In this document: positions 1 through 5,480 of the stretch, piece by piece
Layout: each line of letters starts with the position of its first letter
Numbering within the stretch: the stretch's first letter is position 1
Origin: Sulfurihydrogenibium yellowstonense SS-5
GTDB taxonomy: Bacteria > Aquificota > Aquificia > Aquificales > Hydrogenothermaceae
DNA: 5,480 nt
NCBI RefSeq assembly: GCF_000173615.1
Contig: NZ_ABZS01000111.1
Location: 1 to 5,480 of the forward strand
Direction: 5' to 3'
The notes under the pieces: model-generated
Database searches by the model: none
What the model was told of the DNA's origin: nothing
Seen by the model: only the letters and a program-made list of their open reading frames with translations
Program-made: the position numbers and the translations under genes

Positions 1-863
1 ATGACTTCTTTTCCAAATAGTAATTCTAAGTATTCGATCGGCACTCTTCTTGAATCATCTATTGGAGCCATGTTGTCATCAAATTTTGGAGGGTCAAACA
101 ATGGTGGAACATAGTAAACGTTTGGTTGCGTTCCAAAGTCCGGTCTAAGAGGTAAAGCAACTTTATACTTGTGAACAAGTTTATAAACTTGTCCTTCTTC
201 GTCATCCAAAAAGCCTACAAATCTTATTCTACCTACGCATTGGTGTGCACATGCGGGAGGTAAACCTTTTTCAACCCTCGGGAAGCAGAATATACATTTT
301 TCTGATTTTGATATCTTAGGGTTAAAATATATCTTTTTGTAAGGACAGCCTGCAATACAGTATCTGTATCCTTGACATCTTTCCAAGTCTACTAAAACAA
401 TACCGTCTTGCTCTCTTTTGAAAATTGCCTCTCTTGGACATGCAGCCAAACAACCCGGATTAGAGCAGTGGTTACAAATTCTTGGAATGTAGAAGAAGTA
501 AGAGTTAGGATACTCTCCACCACCAACGTCTTCATCCCAGTTTGGTCCCCATTCAGGAGCTGTGTTAGGTTTTAATAAATCACCATTGAAAAGTTCGTCG
601 TGGTTGTAATCCCAAGGTACGCCATAATCTAATACCATATCCGGGATAATTCCATCTTTTAAATTTCCTTCCTCGTCAAAACCACCGCCAGCTTCCATCC
701 AGTTTCTTGGGTAGCCTGCACCAGGGTGTGTTTCAACGTTGTTCCAGTACATATACTCTCTTCCGTTTCTGTTTGTCCATTGTGTCTTACATGCTACTGT
801 ACAAGTTTGGCAACCAATACATTTATTTAAATCCATTACCATTGCAAGTTGTCTTTTTGACAT
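1..863 (-). CDS. Type II DMSO-reductase-family iron-sulfur (beta) subunit, 3' end cut by window edge
   Basis: This is the electron-transfer subunit that passes electrons between the catalytic molybdoenzyme encoded just upstream and a membrane or cytochrome partner. The frame is open from the ATG at 863 to the left edge, giving 287 residues; relatives run somewhat over 300, so only the C-terminus is missing. Four cluster motifs are visible: Cys15/18/21/25, Cys130/133/138/142, Cys163-x2-Tyr166-x2-Cys169-x3-Cys173, and Cys190/193/205/209. Tyr166 sits where a fourth Cys would be, matching the Trp/Tyr seen at the [3Fe-4S] cluster of NarH and its relatives; the others should be [4Fe-4S]. The stretch around PNVYYVPP (residues 247-254) also fits this subfamily. 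There is no signal peptide. By family precedent it would be exported with the alpha subunit by the Tat system. The start is fixed by AGGAGG 8 nt upstream. The family is secure; the substrate of the complex is not. Confidence 0.93.
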   Translation of the reverse strand, partial: MSKRQLAMVMDLNKCIGCQTCTVACKTQWTNRNGREYMYWNNVETHPGAGYPRNWMEAGGGFDEEGNLKDGIIPDMVLDYGVPWDYNHDELFNGDLLKPNTAPEWGPNWDEDVGGGEYPNSYFFYIPRICNHCSNPGCLAACPREAIFKREQDGIVLVDLERCQGYRYCIAGCPYKKIYFNPKISKSEKCIFCFPRVEKGLPPACAHQCVGRIRFVGFLDDEEGQVYKLVHKYKVALPLRPDFGTQPNVYYVPPLFDPPKFDDNMAPIDDSRRVPIEYLELLFGKEV

Positions 864-871
864 CTACATTA

Positions 872-877
872 CCTCCT
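872..877 (-). promoter_or_regulatory. Ribosome binding site of the iron-sulfur subunit gene
   Basis: A perfect AGGAGG lies 8 nt before the ATG at 863. Its first A is also the last base of the alpha-subunit TAA stop codon, so a ribosome finishing alpha already covers this site. This supports coupled synthesis of the two subunits. Confidence 0.85.
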
Positions 878-3765
878 TAAGCTTTTTCAACATCTACTGA
901 AGTTTCATATGCATGTTGGTTTCCATCCCAGTTTCCACCAAACTTTAAGTGTCCCCAACCATCAGAAAGTTCAAGTAAGTTAAGCGGAGATGCTACTACT
1001 TCGTTATGCCCTTTTCTTCCTTTGTAGAAGAATGGCTCCCAACCATGCTCTAATAAGATTGCATCTTTTGGACATGATGGATAGATTTTTGCCATAGCAT
1101 AAAACTCGCCAAGAGAGTTGAACACTCTAACTTCATCACCATCTTTGATGCCTTTCTTCTTAGCAATCTCCGGATTTATCATTACATAAGGCTTTCCTCT
1201 TTGCAATCTAAGAAGTAGAGTAGATGTCTTATAAGTTGAGTGGATTGACCATCTTGCGTGTGGTGTCATGAGAACAAACGGAAATCTTCTTGGTCTAATA
1301 GGTTCTTTAGCTGTTGGAACGTTTGCTCCTTGCTGTATCCATAAATCGTCATCTACGTAGTATGTAATTCTTCCGGACAATGTTTCAAATCTTTCATATA
1401 AGAAGAGGTTGTTTTCAAATACGTTGTACGGCTTATCCGGATAAAGCGGTGAAGATTTTCCGGCTTTTTCATTTAGTACTAAATAACCACCTCTTTTGAA
1501 CATAGATTCAATAGTATTAGGCTTAAACTGGTCGGTATTTTCCAATGCTAACTCTACTGCATCTCTGTCGGTTCTTAACTGACCGCCGATTGTGTACTCT
1601 TCGACTAGTGTGTCAAGGTCTCTGTATCCTGTTTTAGAAAGCTGTGGGTCTGGAATTTTGATATACTTTTGGTCGCCTGTTTCTTTGTATTTTTTCATAG
1701 CTATTTCTTGGATTTTCTCAACAATCATCGTACAGATTTCCCACTCAGACTTAGCTTCTCCAACCGGTTTTAAGTTTGTTGGAGGGTGAGCAAGGTTTGC
1801 AAATCTATGATAACCAGGGTTTGTTCTTAAGTCCCAAACTTCATAGTGAGATTTTGCAGGAAGTAAAATGTCTGCATAGTTTGCAAAATCAGACATTCTA
1901 AAATCTACATAAGCAATAAATTTAGCCTTTTCAAGGAATGCTTTTTTATAAGAAGAACCTTTATTTCTTCTAAATCTGGCATCTGCAAAAAGTAAGAATG
2001 TTTCTACATCGTTCCAGTAAGATTTACCATGGCCGATTCCTTTATCGCCTTCAGACTTAGAAAGCATTTCATTTACTTTCTTTTTATACTCTTCCTTAGA
2101 CATTCCCATAACTTCTTTAAACGTGTCTTCTTCATAGAGCTTATCAAAGTCCTGCATCATATTTCCAAGAACAAATTCGCTTACAAAACCGGATGCAAAT
2201 CTTTCTTTATACTTACCTGCAAAACCAGAGATCTTATCTAAACCAGAGATAGCCCACTCATTTTCCGTGTTAAATCCACCATAAGGTCCAAGTCTTCCAC
2301 ATAAAGGAGTAATAGATGCAATAGCCCTTTGAGCTAACATACCATTAAAGTATTTACCGATTGTAAAGCCCATAGAGATAAATGCTACTTTTGGAAGAGC
2401 TATATCTCTTGCAAGCTCTTGAACGATTTTTGGATGAACATTTGTTAATTTAAATGTTTTCTCTGCCGGGAATTTAGCTGCTTCTGCTTTAACCAATTCA
2501 AATACAGGTGTAACTTTTACCTTTGAACCGTCTTTTAACTTAACTTCATATATACCTTCTAACGCTGGGTCAATATCCCAACCTAAATCTTTTAGTCTCA
2601 ATGTTTTAACTGGGTTTCCTTCAGAACCCGGCATAATTGTAAATTTGCCGTTTTTAAGATTATAAGCTAAGAAAACATCATGGGCTTCAAATTCTTTTCC
2701 ATGTGCTTTTTCTTCCATGTTATGGAAGACTTCTTTGTCAAACATTGGGTCGTTTGTGTCAATATCAGAAAGTCTTAATAGTTTTTTGTTATCTAATCTT
2801 ACTAAGAATGGTAAATCTGTGAACACTTTTATAAAGTTTGGTTTGTAAAGCTTTTGTTGAATAATTTCGTTGATGATAGACATAGCTAAGAAACCATCGT
2901 ATCCGGCTCTAACAGGAACCCATAAATCAGCTCCTCTTGCAGTAGCGTTAAAGTCCGGAGTGATAACGATTACTTTTCCACCGTTGTATTTTCCTTCCCA
3001 TACCCAGTGAGCATCGGGAATTCTTGACTTGTTAGGGTCCTGACCCCACCAGATTTGAACGTTTGCAGTGTATACAAAATCGTAAGAAAATCCGATATTT
3101 CCTTCGCCGTATACTAAGGAAGTGCCAGGGAACATATCACCAACGTAAGAAGCTATGTAAGGTCTAACAGCACCAAGAAGTGTTCCAAGTCTTTTACCAG
3201 AAGCTGCTCTTGCCTCTGTTAGCATACCGGCACCAACGTGGATGTAGTTTCCAGCCGGTCCTTTTGTAAGCATAGTTTCATAAATTCTTGTTGCAACTTC
3301 AGTTATTGCTTCATCCCAAGATATTCTTTTCCACTTGCCTTCTCCTCTTTCTCCAACTCTTTTCATCGGATAGAGGATTCTGTCTTTTTCATACATTACT
3401 TGAGAGTGTTGAACACCTTTATTACATCCCCTTGGGTTAGCATCAGGAATTTTTGGGTTGATTAGCGGATAGTTAGCGGCTTGGTTTTCTCTTGTAACTA
3501 TACCGTTTTGAACCCATACATCCCAAGCACAGTTTCCTTGACAGTTTACACAGTGGTAAGCAGTACCATGCTCTTCTTTCTTTCCATACGTATATGCAAA
3601 CTCTCTTCTGTACATGTTTTCAACAAAAGAGCTATTTGGATAAGATGCTCTTGGGTCTTCTACTACAACAGCTTTAGCTTTAGCAAAAGCCTCGCTTGAC
3701 CCAAGACCTAAAGCTCCACCTGCTGCTGACATTACTTTTAAAAAATCCCTTCTTGAGATCGCCAT
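877..3765 (-). CDS. Tat-exported molybdopterin oxidoreductase, type II DMSO-reductase family catalytic (alpha) subunit
   Basis: Catalytic subunit expected to bind bis-MGD molybdenum and one [4Fe-4S] cluster (FS0), working in the periplasm with the iron-sulfur subunit downstream. A twin-arginine signal SRRDFLK (residues 4-10) is followed by a small hydrophobic stretch and a plausible cleavage site after AFA near residue 28. FS0 ligands are His71, Cys75, Cys79 and Cys114, the HxxxCxxxC spacing of NarG and the type II group. Asp210 in the YVGDMFPG stretch aligns with the Asp that ligates Mo in this group. The molybdopterin-binding C-terminal domain starts near residue 828 with HARWSIHS (836-843), and the end SVDVEKA resembles the SerA/DdhA type. 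At 962 residues it is in the range of SerA, ClrA, DdhA and EbdA, and well short of NarG, which is about 1,200. The start is set by AGGAGG 7 nt upstream and by the Tat signal. The specific substrate (selenate, chlorate, an organic or a sulfur compound) cannot be assigned; the neighbours favour sulfur or selenium chemistry. Confidence 0.93.
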   Translation of the reverse strand: MAISRRDFLKVMSAAGGALGLGSSEAFAKAKAVVVEDPRASYPNSSFVENMYRREFAYTYGKKEEHGTAYHCVNCQGNCAWDVWVQNGIVTRENQAANYPLINPKIPDANPRGCNKGVQHSQVMYEKDRILYPMKRVGERGEGKWKRISWDEAITEVATRIYETMLTKGPAGNYIHVGAGMLTEARAASGKRLGTLLGAVRPYIASYVGDMFPGTSLVYGEGNIGFSYDFVYTANVQIWWGQDPNKSRIPDAHWVWEGKYNGGKVIVITPDFNATARGADLWVPVRAGYDGFLAMSIINEIIQQKLYKPNFIKVFTDLPFLVRLDNKKLLRLSDIDTNDPMFDKEVFHNMEEKAHGKEFEAHDVFLAYNLKNGKFTIMPGSEGNPVKTLRLKDLGWDIDPALEGIYEVKLKDGSKVKVTPVFELVKAEAAKFPAEKTFKLTNVHPKIVQELARDIALPKVAFISMGFTIGKYFNGMLAQRAIASITPLCGRLGPYGGFNTENEWAISGLDKISGFAGKYKERFASGFVSEFVLGNMMQDFDKLYEEDTFKEVMGMSKEEYKKKVNEMLSKSEGDKGIGHGKSYWNDVETFLLFADARFRRNKGSSYKKAFLEKAKFIAYVDFRMSDFANYADILLPAKSHYEVWDLRTNPGYHRFANLAHPPTNLKPVGEAKSEWEICTMIVEKIQEIAMKKYKETGDQKYIKIPDPQLSKTGYRDLDTLVEEYTIGGQLRTDRDAVELALENTDQFKPNTIESMFKRGGYLVLNEKAGKSSPLYPDKPYNVFENNLFLYERFETLSGRITYYVDDDLWIQQGANVPTAKEPIRPRRFPFVLMTPHARWSIHSTYKTSTLLLRLQRGKPYVMINPEIAKKKGIKDGDEVRVFNSLGEFYAMAKIYPSCPKDAILLEHGWEPFFYKGRKGHNEVVASPLNLLELSDGWGHLKFGGNWDGNQHAYETSVDVEKA

Positions 3766-3772
3766 CTAAAAA

Positions 3773-3778
3773 CCTCCT
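3773..3778 (-). promoter_or_regulatory. Ribosome binding site of the molybdoenzyme alpha-subunit gene
   Basis: A perfect AGGAGG stands 7 nt before the ATG at 3765, inside the 22-nt gap after the rhodanese-like gene. It supports the chosen start, which also yields an intact Tat signal peptide. Confidence 0.85.
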
Positions 3779-3787
3779 ATGGTATTT

Positions 3788-4279
3788 TTATAAACAACCG
3801 CCACCGCCACCTGCTTTTGGTGGAGTGTATTCGCCTGAGTCATCTGGTAATCCAGCATCCTGCCATGCCTTCATACCGCCGGCAAGATTTTGAACGTTTG
3901 TAAATTTAGATGCACATTTTTTAAATATCTCCTGATTTCCATCTGTAGAAACGATAACAGTGTAAACATATGGATTAATTCTTTTTAATGCTTCTTTTAG
4001 GTTTTCAGTTGTCATTTTAGATTCATCACAGTTTGGAAATGGTAATGCACCGGGTATTCTTGAATCCTCATAGCCACCAACTTCATCGCTTGAAGTTAAC
4101 TCTCTTACGTCTATAATTTGTACCTTAATTTTTGGATTTGAAAGTTTTTTATAAAGCTCTTCTGCGGTTATAGGTATTTGCTTTTTAAGTTCAACTTCTT
4201 TCTTACCAAGTGTAAAAAGAACGAATGCTAAAACTAAGATGACTACTATATACACGCTTCTTTCAATTTTAGGGTTCAT
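3788..4279 (-). CDS. Membrane-anchored rhodanese-like protein lacking the catalytic Cys, with Gly5-Cys-Leu C-terminus
   Basis: A 163-residue protein with an N-terminal hydrophobic anchor (about residues 8-25) and a single rhodanese-like domain (about 35-146). Fold landmarks are IIDVRE (55-60), SRIPGALPFP (73-82, the usual HIPGA strand) and NLAGGMKAWQDAGLP (131-145). The active-site loop normally reads CxxGxR; here it is STDGNQ (111-116), with Ser111 in the Cys position and no Arg, so ordinary sulfurtransferase activity is unlikely. Remaining cysteines are Cys84, Cys122 and Cys162. Cys162 is the penultimate residue, after a PPK-Ala linker and five glycines, which resembles a flexible carrier arm. 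The N-terminal anchor suggests the domain lies in the periplasm next to the exported molybdoenzyme, but the flanking charges do not settle topology. The start overlaps the preceding stop (ATGA) and has GGAGG 9 nt upstream. The fold is confident; the role as a sulfur carrier or binding protein is inference. Confidence 0.88.
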   Translation of the reverse strand: MNPKIERSVYIVVILVLAFVLFTLGKKEVELKKQIPITAEELYKKLSNPKIKVQIIDVRELTSSDEVGGYEDSRIPGALPFPNCDESKMTTENLKEALKRINPYVYTVIVSTDGNQEIFKKCASKFTNVQNLAGGMKAWQDAGLPDDSGEYTPPKAGGGGGCL

Positions 4280-4425
4280 TGCTGGTTGCCTCCGTTAGCA
4301 GGTTGTTGCTGACTTACTTGAGAAAGCTGTTTTTCTAAGTTATCAACTTTTCCTTTAACTCCAAAGGTTGCAACTATTAAAACTATAATTGCAATCCAAA
4401 ATAAAAGTCTTTCTGTCATGCTCAT
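4276..4425 (-). CDS. Small single-pass membrane protein, 49 residues, function unknown
   Basis: This short gene fills the gap between the transporter and rhodanese-like genes. The protein begins MSMTERLLFW, has one hydrophobic helix (about residues 7-23), then a short charged amphipathic segment (KVDNLEKQLSQV, 26-37) that could form a coiled coil, and a Gln/Asn-rich tail ending GGNQQ. It is supported by a good Shine-Dalgarno site 6 nt upstream and a stop codon (TGA) overlapping the next gene's ATG, an arrangement typical of translational coupling. An alternative start is the Met at residue 3 (position 4419). I do not recognise a family. Its anchor and following segment resemble the first 35 residues of the rhodanese-like protein without gaps. 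A membrane scaffold or accessory for the complex is possible, but this is only inferred from position. Confidence 0.8.
   Translation of the reverse strand: MSMTERLLFWIAIIVLIVATFGVKGKVDNLEKQLSQVSQQQPANGGNQQ
4289..4293 (-). promoter_or_regulatory. Ribosome binding site of the rhodanese-like gene, embedded in the small upstream gene
   Basis: GGAGG lies 9 nt before the ATG at 4279 and is formed by the Gly-Gly codons near the end of the 49-residue protein. With the ATGA overlap it decides the rhodanese start and implies coupling between the two genes. Confidence 0.75.
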
Positions 4426-4431
4426 CTTTCT

Positions 4432-4437
4432 CACCTC
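4432..4437 (-). promoter_or_regulatory. Ribosome binding site of the 49-residue membrane protein gene
   Basis: GAGGTG within AGAGGTGA sits 6 nt before the ATG at 4425, directly after the transporter's TAA stop. It is the main evidence that the short frame is translated from 4425 and not from the next Met at 4419. Confidence 0.75.
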
Positions 4438-5480
4438 TTAGTCGTATACTTCTTCTGATGCTTTTTTAGCTTCAATAAATCTTGACCATCTTCCCATGTA
4501 AATAAGGTTTGCTGTTAAAACTCCAACTATAAAGTAGGTTCCGGACATAACCATACTACCGATAGATAAGGTTGGATATGCTGCTAAGAATGCTCCGGTT
4601 GTACATCCACCACCGATTAATGCACCAATCGCCAAGAACATTCCAGCAAAGAAAACAAGGATCATTCTTACCATTAACAACAAATCAACCTGTATTGTCC
4701 AGCCTAATCCGACAAATCTGGTAAAGAAGAAAAGATTCATTTTTACCTGTGGCATAGGGACACCTTGAGCAAAAGCTGGTGGAACCGGGTCAAACTTAAA
4801 TTTACCGGATATGATCGCTGCTAAAAATGCTCCCGGTAATACACCTATGATTAAACCTGCGTGCCAAATAATACCTTCTGTTATCTTAGGAACAACGTTT
4901 GATAGTGGATGTCCAAGGAAATCTGCAACCCACGCAACTAAAGCAAGTAAAGCACCGGAGAATCCAAGATATTCACCCTGAGCTGTTGCCCATGCAATTA
5001 TAGAACCAGCCGCAACTCCACCTAACGCCCAATGCCACTCATCTTTTATAAGATTAAAGCTATATTTTTCTTGATAGAATTTTTTAGCCGGGTCTACATA
5101 ATCAGCTATTAACGCAAAAATTAAGAATAACACACCCCAGGCAACAGCTAAAGGTCCATAAGATACGCCTAAAACACCGTACAATGTAAGGTCTTGTCTG
5201 CTTCCGAGAATACCGGCTTCAACCAATGATGGTTGTATTGCGTTGTAAATTAAAACGCCGATAATTAGGCCGATGACACCAGCCGCAGATATAAACTTAC
5301 CAGCTCCTACCCTTGCAACGCAAGTTCCAGGACAAAAACCGGCAGAAGCCATAGCTATCCCAAACATAATACCACCTATAATATGAGCAACGCCCAAGTA
5401 TGGCATTATTCTTGGAATTAAATTTGTACTTTCTGCAAACCCGAGAATATCAGCTAATCCATAAATGATAGAAGCAGTTG
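4438..5480 (-). CDS. YeeE/YedE-family (DUF395-like) inner-membrane transporter, 5' end outside the window
   Basis: A polytopic membrane protein of the YeeE/YedE family, whose characterised member TsuA imports thiosulfate; other members are linked to sulfur and selenium metabolism. Two internally related Gly-Cys motifs are present: GFCPGTC (residues 23-29 counted from the Met at 5406) and GGGCTTGAF (265-273). Such Cys residues line the substrate path in this family. Hydrophobic segments fall near 7-22, 38-56, 76-102, 127-142, 146-164, 179-200, 246-265 and 284-303. The ATG at 5406 has no ribosome site before it, and the frame stays open through 24 more codons to the window edge, reading residues such as IIYGLADILGF. 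The real start is therefore probably upstream, and I mark the gene as partial. It is the first visible gene of the run, followed after 12 nt by the small membrane protein. The transported compound is not known; a sulfur oxyanion is the best guess. Confidence 0.88.
   Translation of the reverse strand, partial: TASIIYGLADILGFAESTNLIPRIMPYLGVAHIIGGIMFGIAMASAGFCPGTCVARVGAGKFISAAGVIGLIIGVLIYNAIQPSLVEAGILGSRQDLTLYGVLGVSYGPLAVAWGVLFLIFALIADYVDPAKKFYQEKYSFNLIKDEWHWALGGVAAGSIIAWATAQGEYLGFSGALLALVAWVADFLGHPLSNVVPKITEGIIWHAGLIIGVLPGAFLAAIISGKFKFDPVPPAFAQGVPMPQVKMNLFFFTRFVGLGWTIQVDLLLMVRMILVFFAGMFLAIGALIGGGCTTGAFLAAYPTLSIGSMVMSGTYFIVGVLTANLIYMGRWSRFIEAKKASEEVYD

Larger units (their letters stand above)
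1..5480 (-). other. Single operon spanning the window: transporter, small membrane protein, rhodanese-like, molybdoenzyme alpha, iron-sulfur beta
   Basis: All five genes share one strand, with gaps of 12, -4, 22 and 13 nt. Each internal gene has its own strong Shine-Dalgarno site, either next to or overlapping the preceding stop codon or inside the preceding gene. No hairpin terminator fits in the gaps and no stretch of the window is non-coding beyond 22 nt. The promoter must lie to the right of 5480 unless one is buried in a coding sequence. By analogy with other type II enzymes, a TorD-like chaperone and a haem b subunit would be expected further left. Confidence 0.85.

Noticed and set aside
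345..377. Apparent loss of a cluster Cys (Tyr166) in the iron-sulfur subunit
   Set aside because: This is the normal [3Fe-4S] site of NarH-like subunits, where an aromatic residue replaces one Cys; it is not a defect.
861..868. ATG immediately followed by TAG just before the iron-sulfur gene start (minimal start-stop)
   Set aside because: Only 2 nt separate AGGAGG from this ATG, too close for efficient initiation, whereas the next ATG at 863 has ideal spacing. It is probably chance.
1..3765. Identification of the two large genes as respiratory nitrate reductase NarGH
   Set aside because: NarG is about 1,200 residues and lacks a normal Tat signal, and NarH is about 500 residues. Here alpha is 962 with a clear SRRDFLK signal, and the beta motifs run out by about residue 290. 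The pair fits the periplasmic type II group better.
3794..3811. Alternating GGT/GGC tract as a slippage repeat or frameshift site
   Set aside because: It is only five codons long, in frame, and followed cleanly by Cys, Leu and stop; it is better explained as the coded glycine tail.
1592..3893. Several plus-strand open frames of 65-75 codons (1592-1789, 2029-2241, 3238-3465, 3481-3699, 3696-3893)
   Set aside because: They lie antisense to well-supported genes, have Ser/Phe/Ile-rich composition typical of mirrored coding sequence, and match no recognisable family.
1..5480. CRISPR arrays, tRNA/rRNA genes, insertion sequences, riboswitches or terminators
   Set aside because: No direct repeat arrays, cloverleaf-like segments, transposase frames or terminator hairpins were seen; the largest gap between genes is 22 nt.

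Overview
This window is a tight run of five co-directional genes, all read on the minus strand (right to left), so transcription enters from beyond the right edge and leaves past the left edge. In transcription order they are: a YeeE/YedE-family membrane transporter (5' end outside the window), a 49-residue small membrane protein, a membrane-anchored rhodanese-like protein, a 962-residue Tat-exported molybdopterin oxidoreductase catalytic subunit, and its four-cluster iron-sulfur partner (3' end outside the window). Spacings are 12 nt, a 4-nt start/stop overlap, 22 nt and 13 nt. There is no room for an internal promoter or terminator in the gaps, so this is almost certainly one operon.

The two large genes form the alpha and beta subunits of a type II DMSO-reductase-family enzyme, the group containing selenate reductase, chlorate/perchlorate reductase, dimethylsulfide dehydrogenase, ethylbenzene dehydrogenase and, more distantly, NarGH. 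The alpha subunit shows a twin-arginine signal, the His-x3-Cys-x3-Cys...Cys ligand set for the FS0 cluster, and the Asp that ligates molybdenum in this group. The beta subunit shows four ferredoxin-like cluster motifs, the third with Tyr in place of one Cys, as expected for a [3Fe-4S] cluster. In relatives the next genes are usually a TorD-like chaperone and a haem b gamma subunit, which would lie left of position 1.

The substrate is not determined by the sequence. The upstream genes point towards a sulfur (or selenium) compound: a YeeE/YedE transporter with its conserved Cys motifs, and a rhodanese-fold protein. The rhodanese is the oddest item. Its active-site loop has Ser where the catalytic Cys should be, and the protein ends in five glycines followed by Cys-Leu, reminiscent of the sulfur-carrying Gly-Cys swinging arm of SoxY. 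My working hypothesis is a transporter plus tethered sulfur carrier plus periplasmic molybdoenzyme acting as an uncharacterised sulfur-oxidation or sulfur-reduction module.

The DNA is AT-rich, with heavy use of AGA for Arg, AAA for Lys and strong AGGAGG ribosome sites. Together with the gene content this suggests a thermophilic chemolithotroph, perhaps of the Aquificota (Hydrogenothermaceae such as Sulfurihydrogenibium). That placement is a guess from overall character, not a demonstrated assignment.
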